Source: Chionoecetes opilio
Lineage: Eukaryota; Arthropoda; Malacostraca; Decapoda; Majidae
Length of the DNA: 64,000 bases
Assembly: GCA_016584305.1 (NCBI GenBank)
Contig: JACEEZ010026244.1
Coordinates: 55,001 to 119,000, forward strand
Direction: 5' to 3'
Shown here: in pieces, positions 25,144 to 35,805 of the stretch
Layout: each line of letters starts with the position of its first letter
How positions within the stretch are numbered: the stretch's first letter is position 1
Made by a program: the position numbers and the translations under genes
The notes under the pieces: model-generated
What the model saw: only the letters and a program-made list of their open reading frames with translations
The model's database searches: none
Told to the model about the DNA's origin: nothing

Positions 25144-26499
25144 TCTTCTTTTTTTTCTTTTTACATCACAAGGAACTGGCCAAGGGCGCAACAAAAATGG
25201 GTAACACAATGCCCGCTTAGTTGCCAGTCCCTATAAAGAAGACAGTAAGAGAATAAAATAAAAACTGAGTGGTAGGCCAATTTAGTTCGGGAGGTGTCTT
25301 GTTACTCTTCTTTTGAAAAGATTTAAGTCATAGGAAAGTGGAAAAATAGAAACAGGAAGAGAGTTCCACAGTTTACCAGTGAAAGGGATGAAAGAGTAAA
25401 GATACTAATTAACTCTTGCATTAGGAAGATGGACAGAATAGGGATGAGAATGAGTAGAAAGTCTTGTGCAGCGAGGCCGCGGGATTGGGGGAGGCATGCA
25501 GTTAGCAAGTTCAGAAGAGCAGTGACCATGAAAATAACGGTAGAAGACAGCAAGAGAAGCAACATTGCGGCGGTGATTTAAAGATTGAAGACAGTCAGTC
25601 AGAGGAGAGGAGTTGATGAGACGAAAAGCTTTTGACTCAACCCTGTTTAGGAGAGCTGTATGAGTGGATCCTCCCCAAACATGTGAGACATACTCCATAC
25701 TTGGGCGGATAAGGCCCCTGTAGAGAGCAAGCAATTGGGAGGGAGAAAAAAAAGGACGCAGACGCCACAGCACACCCAACTTCTTAGAAGCTGTTTTAGC
25801 AAGAAATGAGATGTGAGATTTCCAGTTCAGATTTTTAGTAAAGGATAGTCCTAGAATGTTCATTGTAGAAGAAGGAGACAGTTGAGTGTCATTGAAGAAG
25901 AGAGGATAGCTATCTGGTAGGTTTTGTCGAGTAGATAGATGAAGAAATTGGGTTTTTGAGGCATTGAACAAAACAAGGTTTGCTTTGCCCCAATCAGAAA
26001 TTATAGAAAGATCAGAAGTTAGGCGCTCGGTGGCATCTCTCCGTGAATCACTTAGTTCCTGTTGAGTTGGACGTCTAATAAACGACGCTGAAAAATGTAG
26101 GGGAGAATCATCAGCGTAGGAGTGGATAGGGCTGAGTTATTCTTAGAAGATCATTAATGAATAATAGAAAGAGAGTGGGTGATAGGACAGAACCCTGGGG
26201 AACACCACTATTGATAGATTTAGGAGAAGAACAATATCCGTCTACGGTAGCTGCAATAGAACGGTTTGAAAGGAAACTTAAGATGAAGGTACAGAGAGAA
26301 GGATAAAAACCGAATGAGGGGTAGTTTGGAAATTAAAGATTTGTGCCAGACTCTATCAAAAGCTTTTGATATGTCAAGGGCACCAATAAAAGTTTCACCG
26401 TAACCCCTAAAGGAGGATGACCAAGATTCAGTTAGGAAAGCTAGAAGATCGCCAGTAGATCGCCCTTTACGGAAACCGTACAGACGATCAGATAGAAGA
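25144..26499 (-). mobile_element. Jockey-like retrotransposon, chimeric copy at the tandem junction
   Basis: The left flank is the gene end VDKT (AAAACT at 25138-25143), as for copy B. The right flank is the I-like endonuclease at the same break as copy A. Diagnostic bases agree: on the left (for example GTGGTAGGCCAATT, GAAGTTAGGCG) it matches copy B, and from CATCTCTCCGTG at 26033 rightwards it matches copy A. The switch therefore lies between about 26020 and 26040. This is the product expected from unequal crossing-over between copies A and B. The RT C-terminus ORF is at 25405-25971. Confidence 0.88.
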
Positions 26500-27390
26500 A
26501 TACACCTTGGACCTCATTTTCCAACATTTATACGTCACCGATCAGCCACGACACCAGACAAAATATTTGCAAAAAAAACAATTTTCTGAATACATACACA
26601 GAAGCAGGTAGCATTACTTCCTCTGATCACTTACCAATTTTTCTCGGACTTTCCACCAAACCCATTACCGTACAAAATGAGGAAAGGTTATTAATATATA
26701 AAGCAAACTGGGATATTTTTAGGGATAATTTACATGTAAATCTGCCAAAGGATAATTACGAGCGAGCGCGAAGCGGTCGTGAGTCCTCGGTGGATACGAG
26801 ATTTTTCTCACTTAAGCGGCCGACCCGACCGACCGACCGACCATCACGCTTTTCAGGAGCTTATAATTTTGGAATCCCGCTTCCGATTGACAAGCGGTTT
26901 TCGCCATCTGATAGCCCCATTCAATCCCTATTTGACTTGCCATGTTTTGTCTCACGTGAGGGGTGTCAGACAACGTTATCTTGCTATAGCTGAGAAACGG
27001 CTGTACCGACAAAGTTGAAATTTGGTGTGTGGTTTGAGACCACACACCTAGCAATGTCACACAGGTCAAACTCCGGGTGACGCCGCACGTGCGCACGTGC
27101 GGCGGGTTTCTATGGGCTCGCTCCTCCTTCGCCGATTAAGGCGTCTTACTGGTATTAACAATATGACGGTAGGTGAACTAGAGGTAGAAACAGAAAGATG
27201 GATGAAAGCAGTTAGAGAGGCAATGGAGATGGCAATACCTAAGACACAGGCTAAAAAATACACCAGTTAAAGCACAATCCTGAAATAATACAAATTGAAT
27301 TGTACTATAACACACTGAAAAATATAGCAATCACAAGTGGATGGACTCTAGAACGCTATAGAAAATTTGTAAGACTAAGTGGAATCTTAT
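26500..27390 (+). pseudogene. I-like ORF2 fragment with hairpin insert, unit 2
   Basis: A second copy of 22546-23440: endonuclease end (26500-26756), the same hairpin-rich insert (26757-27157) and the GELEVETERW linker (27158-27390). It differs from unit 1 by scattered substitutions and single-base indels only, so the insert preceded the duplication. Confidence 0.75.
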
Positions 27391-27918
27391 AGTGTGGTTG
27401 ATGATGTGTATTTCCGTGAGATTTGAATGCCAAAATTGATTCTATTGGTTTAACTGGTTCATTTGGGGTCAAACTATTGGAAAATGATGGGGTTCACATT
27501 TTCCGACCCCTCAACCCCCCTCTGGAAGGCCGTTCCATTTCGGAACCCCCCAGAACCGACTGAATTCCTAACTCCTCTAATAATGGACAGATTTCTATGA
27601 TCTTAAGGTCGTTTTTGGGGTTTTAGCTGATGCTGAGTCCATTTGTCAGGCACATTATCGACTTCCGGTTATGTCAATGGCAAATTCAGGGTTAGTATCG
27701 TCATTATCATGGGAGAAATTCACCTATGCATGTAATACCTCTTTCATGTTTTTCAGGCACGATAAGACGACTGGTGACGTCTATTTTGCTTGCAAAATGC
27801 CCTGTTAATAGTTAAGGATGAAAAAGTATATCGTGGAATGTAAATCTATTGCTCAAGTTTCTTTGATATATATCTTTTCAGGTTAGGCGCTGAGATGCGG
27901 TGAATACGATCATCTACA
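27391..27918 (+). other. Upstream region of the unnamed gene, unit 2
   Basis: Duplicate of 23441-23976 with a shorter C run and the same TATATATCTTTTCAG splice-acceptor-like site at 27868-27882. Confidence 0.4.
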
Positions 27919-29025
27919 ATGTCCGGGAACAGTGTGTGCATCACCTGCAATGGGGGTGCCACCTCTTGCAAGAGACTGATAAACAATCCTGATATGATTG
28001 CAGAGCTTTTTCTATGTTGTGAAGAGCGACTGTCTTTGGGTCAAAAAGACATCAAACAACTCGGTGATCGTCTAGCTAGCTTGGATGATGCGGCCCGAAA
28101 GTCTGTGCATTATCACAGCGAATGTCGAAAGCCCATTGTCAACAAGGGCACGATTGAACGGCTGAAGGCCAAACGATCTCTGTCTGATTCCCAAGCCTGT
28201 GTTTCTCGAGGACCAGGACGCCCTGGCATTTCGTCTGAATCTATTCGTCCTAAAAGAACAAAACTCGTCCCCAAGGCAGAGGTGTGTCTATTCTCTTACT
28301 GCAGCTTTTGTCCTAATGACAATCCTGAACCGCTCCACCGTGTTTTCTCCGACACGATGGGTGAACATTTCCTCGAAATAAATGCCAACACTCAAGATGA
28401 CTCTGTCAGAACATGTGTGTCAGATTTGGAGGGTGCTGGAGATGCTTCTGCTCTCGAGAAGTACTATCATCGAAATTGTTTGCGATCTGCTCAGCGTAAC
28501 TACACTCTAAAGCACAATAGTAATGACCAGCTCATTCGCTCTCTGTGTGATGAAGAGGTGATTATCTCTATTCAGAACACCCTCATTGATGCGGATTCAA
28601 CCCTGAGTATGGCTGAGGTGTATGGTGAATATCTGTCCATCCTGAAGAGGTACCAGATGGAGATCACGGAATCCACAAACTACCGCAAGTATCTCTGAGT
28701 GCTCATTTCTGAAAGGCTTCCAAAGGTGCAGTTCGTCAAATCGGTGCGGAGAAATGAACCCGACAACCTCGTCCTCCCTACAGCCGTTAGCAAGGCAGTG
28801 GAAATTCGGACTTCACTACTGGATAACGACAGCACAATTTTCCAGTTGAAGAACACGGCCAACATTCTACGCCACAAAGTAATGCAACACAGAAACTGGT
28901 CCTTCTCTGGCAGCTTTGACGACTTCGAACATCCTCCCTTACTCCAGTTCTTCCTAACACATCTTCTATTTAGCCCTCATGTTCTCACGGTGTCGGGAAT
29001 GTGCAATGAAAAAGTGGACAAAACT
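27919..29025 (+). pseudogene. Unnamed multi-domain invertebrate protein, N-terminal part (tandem copy 2)
   Basis: Almost identical to 23977-25143, with the same two C-X2-C/H-X2-C modules and the same in-frame TGA (28696-28698). It differs by a few residues (SCKRLI for SGKRLI, NANTQ for KVNTQ, RTCVSD for RTSVSD) and has only one LLDNDSTI unit where copy 1 has three. It ends with VDKT at AAAACT (29020-29025). Here the jockey-like copy B is inserted, and the protein reading resumes at 31422 on its far side. This is therefore the ancestral-order copy of the tandem pair. Confidence 0.7.
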
Positions 29026-31421
29026 TTTTTTCTTTTTCTTTTTACATCACAAGGAACTGGCCAAGGGCACAACAAAAATGGGTAACACAAACCCCGCTTA
29101 GTTGCCAGTCCCTATAAAGAAGACAGTAAGAGAATAAAATAAACACTGAGTGGTAGGCCAATTTAGTTCGGGAGGTGTCTTGTTACTCTTCTTTTGAAAA
29201 GATTTAAGTCATAGGAAAGTGTAAAAATTGAAACAGGAAGAGAGTTTCACAGTTTACCAGTGAAAGGGATGAAAGAGTAAAGATACTGATTAACTCTTGC
29301 ATTAGGAAGATGGACAGAATAGGGATGAGAATGAGTAGAAAGTCTTGTGCAGCGAGGCCGCGGGAGTGGGGGAGGCATGCAGTTAGCAAGTTCAGAAGAG
29401 CAGTGAGCATGAAAATAACGGTAGAAGAGAGCAAGAGAAGCAACATTGCGGCGGTGATTTAAAGATTGAAGACAGTCAGTCAGAGGAGAGGAGTTGATGA
29501 GACGAAAAGCTTTTGACTCAACCCTGTTTAGGAGAGCTGTATGAGTGGATCCTCCCCAAACATGTGAGACATACTCCATACATGGGCGGATAAGGCCCTG
29601 TAGAGAGCAAACAATTGGGAGGGAGAAAAAAAAGGACGCAGACGCCACAGCACACCTAACTTCTTAGAAGCTGTTTTAGCAAGAAATGAGATGTGAGATT
29701 ACCAGTTCAGATTTTTAGTAAAGGATAGTCCTAAAATGTTCATTGTAGAAGAAGGAGACAGTTGAGTGTCATTGAAGAAGAGAGGATAGTTATCTGGTAG
29801 GTTTTGTCGAGTAGATAGATGAAGAAATAGGGTTTTTGAGGCATTGAACAAAACAAGGTTTGCTTTGCCCGAATCAGAAATTATAGAAAGATCAGAAGTT
29901 AGGCGCTCGGTGGCATCTCAACGTGAATCACTTAGTTCCTGTTGAGTTGGAACGTTAAAAAAACGACGTTGAAAAATGCAGGGTAGAATCATCAGCGTAG
30001 GAGTGGATAGGGCTTTGAGTTAGACTTAGAAGATCATTAATGAATAATAGAAAGAGAGTGGGTGATAGGACAGAACCCTGGGGAACACCACTATTAATAG
30101 ATTTAGGAGAAGAACAATGCCCGTCTATAGTAGCTGCAATAGAACGGTTTGAAAGGAAACTTAAGATGAAGGTAGAGAGAGAAGGATAGAAACCGAATGA
30201 GGGTAGTTTGAAAATTAAAGATTTGTGCCAGACTCTATCAAAAGCTTTTGATATGTCAAAGGCAACAGGGAAAAAATTTTACCGAAACCCCTTGAAGGAG
30301 GGTGACCAAGATTCAGTTAGGAAAGCTAGAAGATCGCCAGTAGATCGCCCTTTACGGAAACCGTACTGACGATCAGATAGAAGATTGTGAGCAGATAGAT
30401 GCTTAAGAATCTTATTAAGTATAGATTCAAAAACTTTAGAAAGGCAGGAAGTCAAAGCAATAGGACGGTAGTTTGAAGGATTAGAACGGTCACCCTTCTT
30501 AGGAACAGGTTGGATGTGAGCAAACTTCCAGCAAGAAGGAAAGGTGGAAGTAGATAGACAAAGACGGAAAAGTTTGACCAGGCAAGGTGCAAGCACAGAA
30601 GCACAGTTTTTGAGAACAATAGGAGGGACTCCGTCAGGACCGTAAGCCTTCCGAGGATCTAGGCCAGAAAGGGCAAAGAAAACATCATTCCGAAGGATCT
30701 TAATAACAGGCATAATATAGTCAGAGGGTGGAGGAGAAGGAGGAACAAGCCCTTCACCAGCCAGAGTGGAATTTTTAGCAAATGTTTGAGCGAAGAGTTC
30801 AGCTTTAGAAGTAGATGAGACATCTGTGGAGCCATCTGGGTGAAGCATAGGAGGGAAAGATGAAGAAGAAAAATTGTTAGAGATGTTATTAGCTAGATGC
30901 CAGAAGTCACGAGAGGAATTTGATTCAGAAAGATTTTGACATTTTCTATGAATGGAAGAGTTTTTGGTAAGTTGAAGTAAAGATTTGGCATGATTACGGG
31001 CAGAAATATAAAGGGGATGAGTTTCAGGAGAAGGATGCTTACGGTACCGTTTGTGAGCTACCTCTCTCTCTCGGAGAGCATGAGAACAAGCAGAGTAAAA
31101 CCAAGGTTGACGGGCTTTAGGATTAGAGAAAGTATGTGGAATGTACGCCTCCATGCCAGAGACTATGACCTCAGTTATGCGCTCTGCACAAAGAGATGGG
31201 TCTCTGACATGGAAGCAGTAATCATTCCATGGAAAATCAGAGTAGTACTGCCTTAGGTCTTCCCACTTAGCTGAGTTGAAGTGCCAGAAGGACCTCCGCT
31301 AAGGTGGGTCCCGAGACGGTACCGGAGCGATAGGACAGGTTACAGAAATAAGATTGTGATCGGACGAACTCAACGGAGAGAATAGTTTCACAGAGTAAGC
31401 AGAAGGTCTGCTTTGACCTTG
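29026..31421 (-). mobile_element. Jockey-like non-LTR retrotransposon, longest copy (copy B)
   Basis: Flanked by AAAACT on both sides (29020-29025 and 31422-31427), a 6-bp target duplication, with a tail of T with some C on the plus strand. ORF 30279-31154 (minus) covers the endonuclease-RT linker and the RT start: NPKARQPWFYSACSHALRER, FFALSGLDPRKAYGPDGVPP, FAHIQPVPKKGDRSNPSNYR and YGFRKGRSTGDLLAF. The RT C-terminus follows in broken frames with ORF 29247-29648. Near 31300-31380 the end of the endonuclease (SSDHNLISVTCP) is visible, where the copy is 5'-truncated. Frameshifts make it inactive. It is the only copy here retaining the RT fingers. Confidence 0.88.
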
Positions 31422-32056
31422 AAAACTGTGGATGTTGCCTCCCAATTTCTAATCCAGAACACTCGGAGTGATCGCCAGGTCATGCACCAGCCAAAGAGGG
31501 ATAGCGGATTCCAGAAGACTGTCCAGACACCCCTCTCAATAGGGTTACCTCTTACCATCCACTCCAGAGTGCGTGATAAAAATCTAGTCAAGAATCTATC
31601 GAGGTCTACATTGGGAGCGATTATTATTAGATGATCCTATGCCTGGAAAAGTGTGTGGAGCAAGGTATTCTCCAGAGGATGAAGGACACCGGAGGATTCT
31701 GTCTGCCTGATTTCGTGAAGAAAGGGGTGAACGTCTGGTTTGCTGTTGATAACATCGACCTCTTAGAAGATACGCCAACTGGACAGAATACATTTAACGG
31801 CACAGTGGTCGTGATCAACCAACGAGCAGGAGAAGGAGATCCCATCAACCAGCCACTTGCCATTCTAGACAAGCTTGTCTGCCCGTCACCACTCAAGTTT
31901 AAGGTCAAGTACATAGAAGAGCAAATCATCAAAACCAAGCCAATACGATTTGAAGTCTACCAGCTTGGACTGAGGAAACATCTTGCAACAACAGACTTCA
32001 CTCGCACTTGGGCACTTGCGAACTACCTCGCTACTGACGACAGCAGTGTTGAAACC
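31422..32056 (+). pseudogene. Unnamed multi-domain protein, segment downstream of jockey copy B
   Basis: The gene resumes exactly after the 6-bp target duplication: joined across it, VDKT is followed in frame by VDVASQFLIQNTRSDRQV. ORF 31413-31634 continues with FQKTVQTPLSIGLPLTIHSR and VRDKNLVKNLS. After a frameshift near 31585 and a TAG, ORF 31631-32065 reads CVEQGILQRMKDTGGFCLPD, VNVWFAVDNIDLLEDTPTGQ and TTDFTRTWALANYL. No domain is known to me here. The reading breaks at 32057 at CAGGGCTTGAAAACG, a hAT-like tip. The rest of the gene does not follow. Confidence 0.7.
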
Positions 32057-32684
32057 AGGGCTTGAAAACGAAATATTTTCTCAAACAAGGTTCGTTCCGA
32101 TCAGAAACAGTATTATTAACTTCCATTTTTCGTTCCTCCTCCAAACATAATGTTCCTGAACCGGTTAGAACGAAATGAAAACCGGTTATAATGTTATTCT
32201 CAAACCATGTAATGAATATGCTATTCGCCCTAATAAATAATAATGCCTATACATGACTAAATTTTTATAGATTGCAATATAAAGCCATACATTTCATGGT
32301 GCATAGTATCCAACAAAATCAAACCCTTAGATGTCGTAAGAACTATATTTTTATATGACTTAAATAAGGCAACACATTTACATATACAATACAGGAAGCA
32401 TAGTGTAGGAGTATGCAATCTCAGTCGTCGTAAAGACATAAATCACTAATTATTTATTTATGTTATATATGGTAAAACTATATTAATTCGTAATATCACC
32501 AGCCCACTAAATAAATAAACCTAATCAATTAAGTCACTGACTACATGTGGTACTCCAAGGACTCGAACTTAGGTCACTCACACCGAAATTCGGCGCACCA
32601 AGCATTAGGCTATGAACACAGTAAAAAAATTAAGCACATCGTCAATTGCCAAGTGAACAAATACAGTAGACTTAATTAATGTAT
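32057..32684. other. Possible hAT-like insert, then spacer
   Basis: CAGGGCTTGAAAACG at 32057 resembles hAT terminal repeats and interrupts the gene. AACCGGTT words follow at 32160-32190. No right end is visible before the Gypsy LTR at 32685. The remainder is AT-rich and includes a SINE head (next entry). Confidence 0.4.
32545..32640 (-). mobile_element. tRNA-derived SINE head
   Basis: On the minus strand, TAGCCTAATGCTTGGTGCGC resembles an A box and AAGTTCGAGTCC a B box, spaced about as in a tRNA, followed by TTGGAGTACCACATG. The head has lost tRNA folding, so this is a SINE remnant and not a tRNA gene. It differs from the SINE family at 3410. Confidence 0.55.
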
Positions 32685-33373
32685 TGTTACGCAGGGCACT
32701 CACCTTTCTTATCACACCAAGGGCGCCTCACGTAAACACTTACTCCTGACGGAGGTTCGGCAGAAAGTACCTGAGGCGAGTAGCTTATCTCACCGCTGAT
32801 GGCACCTTTATCATAGATAGATAGATAGATATTTATTGACCACAGCTTTATATACACCCAGAGGAAAGGGACACTGAGCACACTGTATTACACAGTCTAA
32901 TTTATTGGCGGAGGTCACAATACACTACTGATGGTGGAGAGAGACTCACGTGTTATACACTGTCTATGGTTGTTTGTCTCACACACTGGAGGCTACGCGA
33001 GATTGCACACACACACGCGTACTGACTTAATTCGAGACGCTGACTTATACGAGACACTGACACTCCTTGGTGTATGGGCAGATCACAAAAGGCGGCGCGG
33101 GAGAGAAGGAGCTATCCAATACGTCTTATCCAGGCCAGCGTCTCCTCCCGTCTCTAGCTCACGGATAACACCGGCTCGCCGCTCCAAAGACACTCTTGCC
33201 ACCTCCACTCTCCCACACCGCTCTCTCTCCCGTCTCCCAACCGGCAACCCCTCGTCCCCAAGGTCGCACGCCGCTCACTCGTGCACACAGACATACACAA
33301 CGCCTCAATCCTTACTCCACACACACCACGACAAATACACACAGACAGACGGACATTCCTCCGCGGCGTAACA
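32685..33373 (-). repeat. 3' LTR of Gypsy element 1
   Basis: 689 bp starting TGTTACGCAGGGCACTCACC (plus strand) and ending CCGCGGCGTAACA. It is homologous to 38628-39235. Relative to that LTR it contains an (ATAG)n and TTTATTGACC insertion at 32812-32845 and lacks a short GCATAAGCACC segment. The ORF at 32931-33371 lies within the LTR and is not a gene. Confidence 0.92.
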
Positions 33374-33390
33374 TTATTTTCCTCCTCTCC
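33374..33390 (-). promoter_or_regulatory. Polypurine tract of Gypsy element 1
   Basis: On the minus strand GGAGAGGAGGAAAATAA directly precedes the 3' LTR, the position from which plus-strand DNA synthesis is primed. Confidence 0.75.
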
Positions 33391-33500
33391 AGAACAGCGA
33401 CCCGCTGTTTTTTTTATCCTAAATCCTTTATCCTAAGCGTATATTAAAGAAAAATAGGGAAACAATAGATGAAACACACAAAATAAAATTAACATTCAAA

Positions 33501-33953
33501 TTACTCCGAATCTAATAAATTATCCTTCATCCATCCGGGCCAACGACGATTTCTAGCGGGACGGGGACCAACAGGTGTCAACCCGCCGTCCTCCCCCGCT
33601 TCTTCCTCCTCCTCTTCTTCCCCGTACAGGCCGCCGCTGAGGTCGCTTCTCACCTCACTGGTTTCACTGGTGCCCTCCGCATCTTCTTGGGGCTCCTCGT
33701 CCTGCCACGAATACACTCCCTCACCGTGATAAGCCCACAAGCGGTCAACGTGTATTACTCGCGGACGGCGGTGTACACCCTGGCGAATGCGGTACGTGAC
33801 ATCAGAGAGGACCTCGAGGACGTCATACGGGCCCTCCCAGGGGCTCTGTAACTTCGGTGAGAGAACCTTCTTTCTGCGAGGGTTATGTAGCCACACCTTG
33901 TCCCCCGCTTGGTAAGTTGCTTCTCGGGTGTGCGAGTCGTATCGCGCCTTCAT
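33501..33953 (-). pseudogene. Gypsy element 1 integrase, C-terminal GPY/F module
   Basis: 150 residues containing AGDKVWLHNPRRKK, PWEGPYDVLEVLSDVTYRIR and RPRVIHVDRL, the GPY/F module of Ty3/Gypsy integrases, followed by an acidic glutamate-rich tail ending DNLLDSE. This module binds DNA or chromatin in the intact enzyme. It is one frame away from the catalytic core, whose ORF ends at MVNTP just before, so a small indel near 33950 separates them. The stop at 33501 is the natural end of pol, about 110 bases before the purine tract. Confidence 0.85.
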
Positions 33954-34537
33954 GGTGTGTTAACCATTCTCTCCTGCAGGGCTTGGGCGAAGCTTGTAGC
34001 CAGGGGTGTCGAGGCATCCTGCGGAGGGCGCCCTGTGGCCAAGTCCACGGGAAGCCTCAGTTCTCGGCCTAACATCAGTCTTACAGGGGTGTGAGCGGTA
34101 GCCTCGTGCTCAGCTGAGCGATATGCCATGAGCAAGACTGGTAGGTTGGCGTCCCAGTCCCGCTGATCGTTACTGCAATATTTGGCCACCTTCCGCAGGA
34201 GTGTCCGGTTATACCTCTCAACTATACCATCTGATTGGGGCCGTAGTGGTGTGGTGCATATTTTCCTGATCCCCATCAAATGGCAGCACTCCCGAAACAC
34301 CCCAGACTCGAACTCTCTGCCCTGGTCAGAGTGCAGTTCTTGTGGCACTCCAAAGCGGGTGAAAAAGTTGTTTACCAGGGCACCCGCTACTGTTGTTGCT
34401 TCATGATTAGGGAACGCGTATGCCTCGGGCCACTTGGTGAAATTATCCATCACCACGCAAATGAAGCGATTCCCCTGTGTGGTGACGGGGAACGGCCCGG
34501 CGATGTCCACAGCTACACGCTCCATTGGTGCGCCCAC
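33950..34537 (-). pseudogene. Gypsy element 1 integrase, catalytic core
   Basis: The core domain inserts element DNA into the host. The three acidic residues are present: D in VDIAGPFP, D in HSDQGREFE, and E in VERYNRTL, with exactly 35 residues between the last two (DD35E). Supporting landmarks are NFTKWPEAYAFPNHEATTVA and TTPLRPQSDGIVERYN. The core itself looks undamaged and ends in LQERMVNTP. The frame is broken on both sides, towards the zinc finger (34541) and towards the C-terminal module. Confidence 0.9.
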
Positions 34538-34540
34538 CTG

Positions 34541-34867
34541 CTACAGCTGTAGAGGAGCGCGTGTCTTCCTGACTGACCCGTTACGAGCACAGCAAATATC
34601 ACAAACCCTACACCACTCTTGCGTGTCTTGCCTCATTTTAACCCAGTAGAATCGTTGGCGCAACCTGCTGAGCGTCTTCTTTTCACCCATGTGTCCGCTG
34701 GTGACGCCCCCTTGTACCTCCTGTAGCAAATCGCGAGGCACCAACACCATCCAGAAACTAGACTGACCCTGTGCGTCCACCCAACGCCGCTGCAACACAC
34801 CGCTATGTAGGCGTGACATTGCCCACTGCTGCCACATGTGCTTGGTAGCGGGACTCTCAGGCGACAC
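34541..34867 (-). pseudogene. Gypsy element 1 integrase, N-terminal zinc-binding domain
   Basis: Reads GGVTSGHMGEKKTLSRLRQR, FYWVKMRQD and CRVCDICCARNG, the HHCC domain in front of the core. The second histidine and both cysteines are present. The position of the first histidine reads Q (EVQGGVTSGH), which would weaken zinc binding. A stop after RAPLQL separates it from the core, whose ORF starts at 34537. Confidence 0.8.
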
Positions 34868-34886
34868 TCGCTGCCAGGCAGGCCTC

Positions 34887-35569
34887 TCAACGGACTCTTG
34901 TCATCCACTGCACTAGCGGAGCAAGTTCAGCATCCACTTCCTGGGCCGGCTTCCACCTTTCCCCGGCATCCTGGACTTCGCTTGTCACCTGCAGTCGCCG
35001 GCACTCCACGCGCTCCTCCTGCTTCAGGCAGTGCGCGCACCCTGCCTCACACGGGCGGCGGCTAAGGCTGTCAGCGTTGTTATGCACGCGACCAGGACAG
35101 TGTTGCACCTCGTAGTTAAACTGTTCCATCCTGCCCAGCCACCGAGCCAGCTGGCCTTCAGGTACTTTAAGTGTTTTTAACCACCGCAGGGCCGCGTGAT
35201 CCGTCCTGACGGTGAACCTGGCGCCATAAAGTTACGAGTGAAAGTGCTCCGGCTCTTTACCACAGCTAACAGTTCTTTTCTGGTAACATAATAATTTCTC
35301 TCGGGCCTGGAGAGCTTTGTACTGTAATACGCTACTACGTGCTCCTTCCCGTCCTTTAATTGAGAGAGAACAGCGCCCAACCCGTCAGCACTAGCGTCCG
35401 TGTCCAGCAAGTAGGGGCTGGCGGGGTCAGGATAAGGCAACACCGGGGCCTCCACCAACGCCTTCTTCAGGCAGTCGAAGGCCTCCTGACACTGCCCGTT
35501 CCACTCAAAGCGTGCCCCCTTTCTCGTAAGGTGGTGGAGGGGAGAGGCAACCTGGGCAAACTCCTGCAC
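34887..35569 (-). pseudogene. Gypsy element 1 RNase H and linker
   Basis: RNase H removes the RNA strand during reverse transcription. ORF 35177-35569 holds the DTDASADGLGAVLSQ start, LLDTDAS being the usual first catalytic aspartate site, and ERNYYVTRKELLAVV with the catalytic glutamate. A frameshift near 35230 (around KSRSTFTRNF) breaks it. ORF 34887-35129 then carries FNYEVQHCPGRVHNNADSLS, the tail with the last aspartate (NADSLSR), and the linker to integrase with a cysteine-rich CEAGCAHC segment. Confidence 0.85.
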
Positions 35570-35805
35570 GAAACGACGGTAGTAAGTGCACAGGCCCAGA
35601 GTCCGTGTCCAGCAAGTAGGGGCTGGCGGGGTCAGGATAAGGCAACACCGGGGCCTCCACCAACGCCTTCTTCAGGCAGTCGAAGGCCTCCTGACACTGC
35701 CCGTTCCACTCAAAGCGTGCCCCCTTTCTCGTAAGGTGGTGGAGGGGAGAGGCAACCTGGGCAAACTCCTGCACGAAACGACGGTAGTAAGTGCACAGGC
35801 CCAGA
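35396..35805. repeat. 205-bp tandem duplication inside pol
   Basis: The block beginning GTCCGTGTCCAGCAAGTAGG at 35396 and ending GTGCACAGGCCCAGA is repeated immediately from 35601, apparently without differences over about 204 bases. As 205 is not a multiple of three, it shifts the RT/RNase H frame. Identity implies a recent event, or an assembly stutter. Confidence 0.9.

Noticed and set aside
23977..29025. Two independent paralogous genes
   Set aside because: Both copies share the TGA, the hairpin insert and the upstream region, and are separated by a chimeric jockey element, so they are one recent tandem duplication.
32545..32640. tRNA gene
   Set aside because: A and B box words are present but the acceptor stem and anticodon arm do not fold, so a SINE head fits better. 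The same applies to 3540-3600.
32931..33371. 146-residue ORF as a gene
   Set aside because: Lies entirely within the Gypsy LTR. The matching ORF at 38845 lies in the other LTR.
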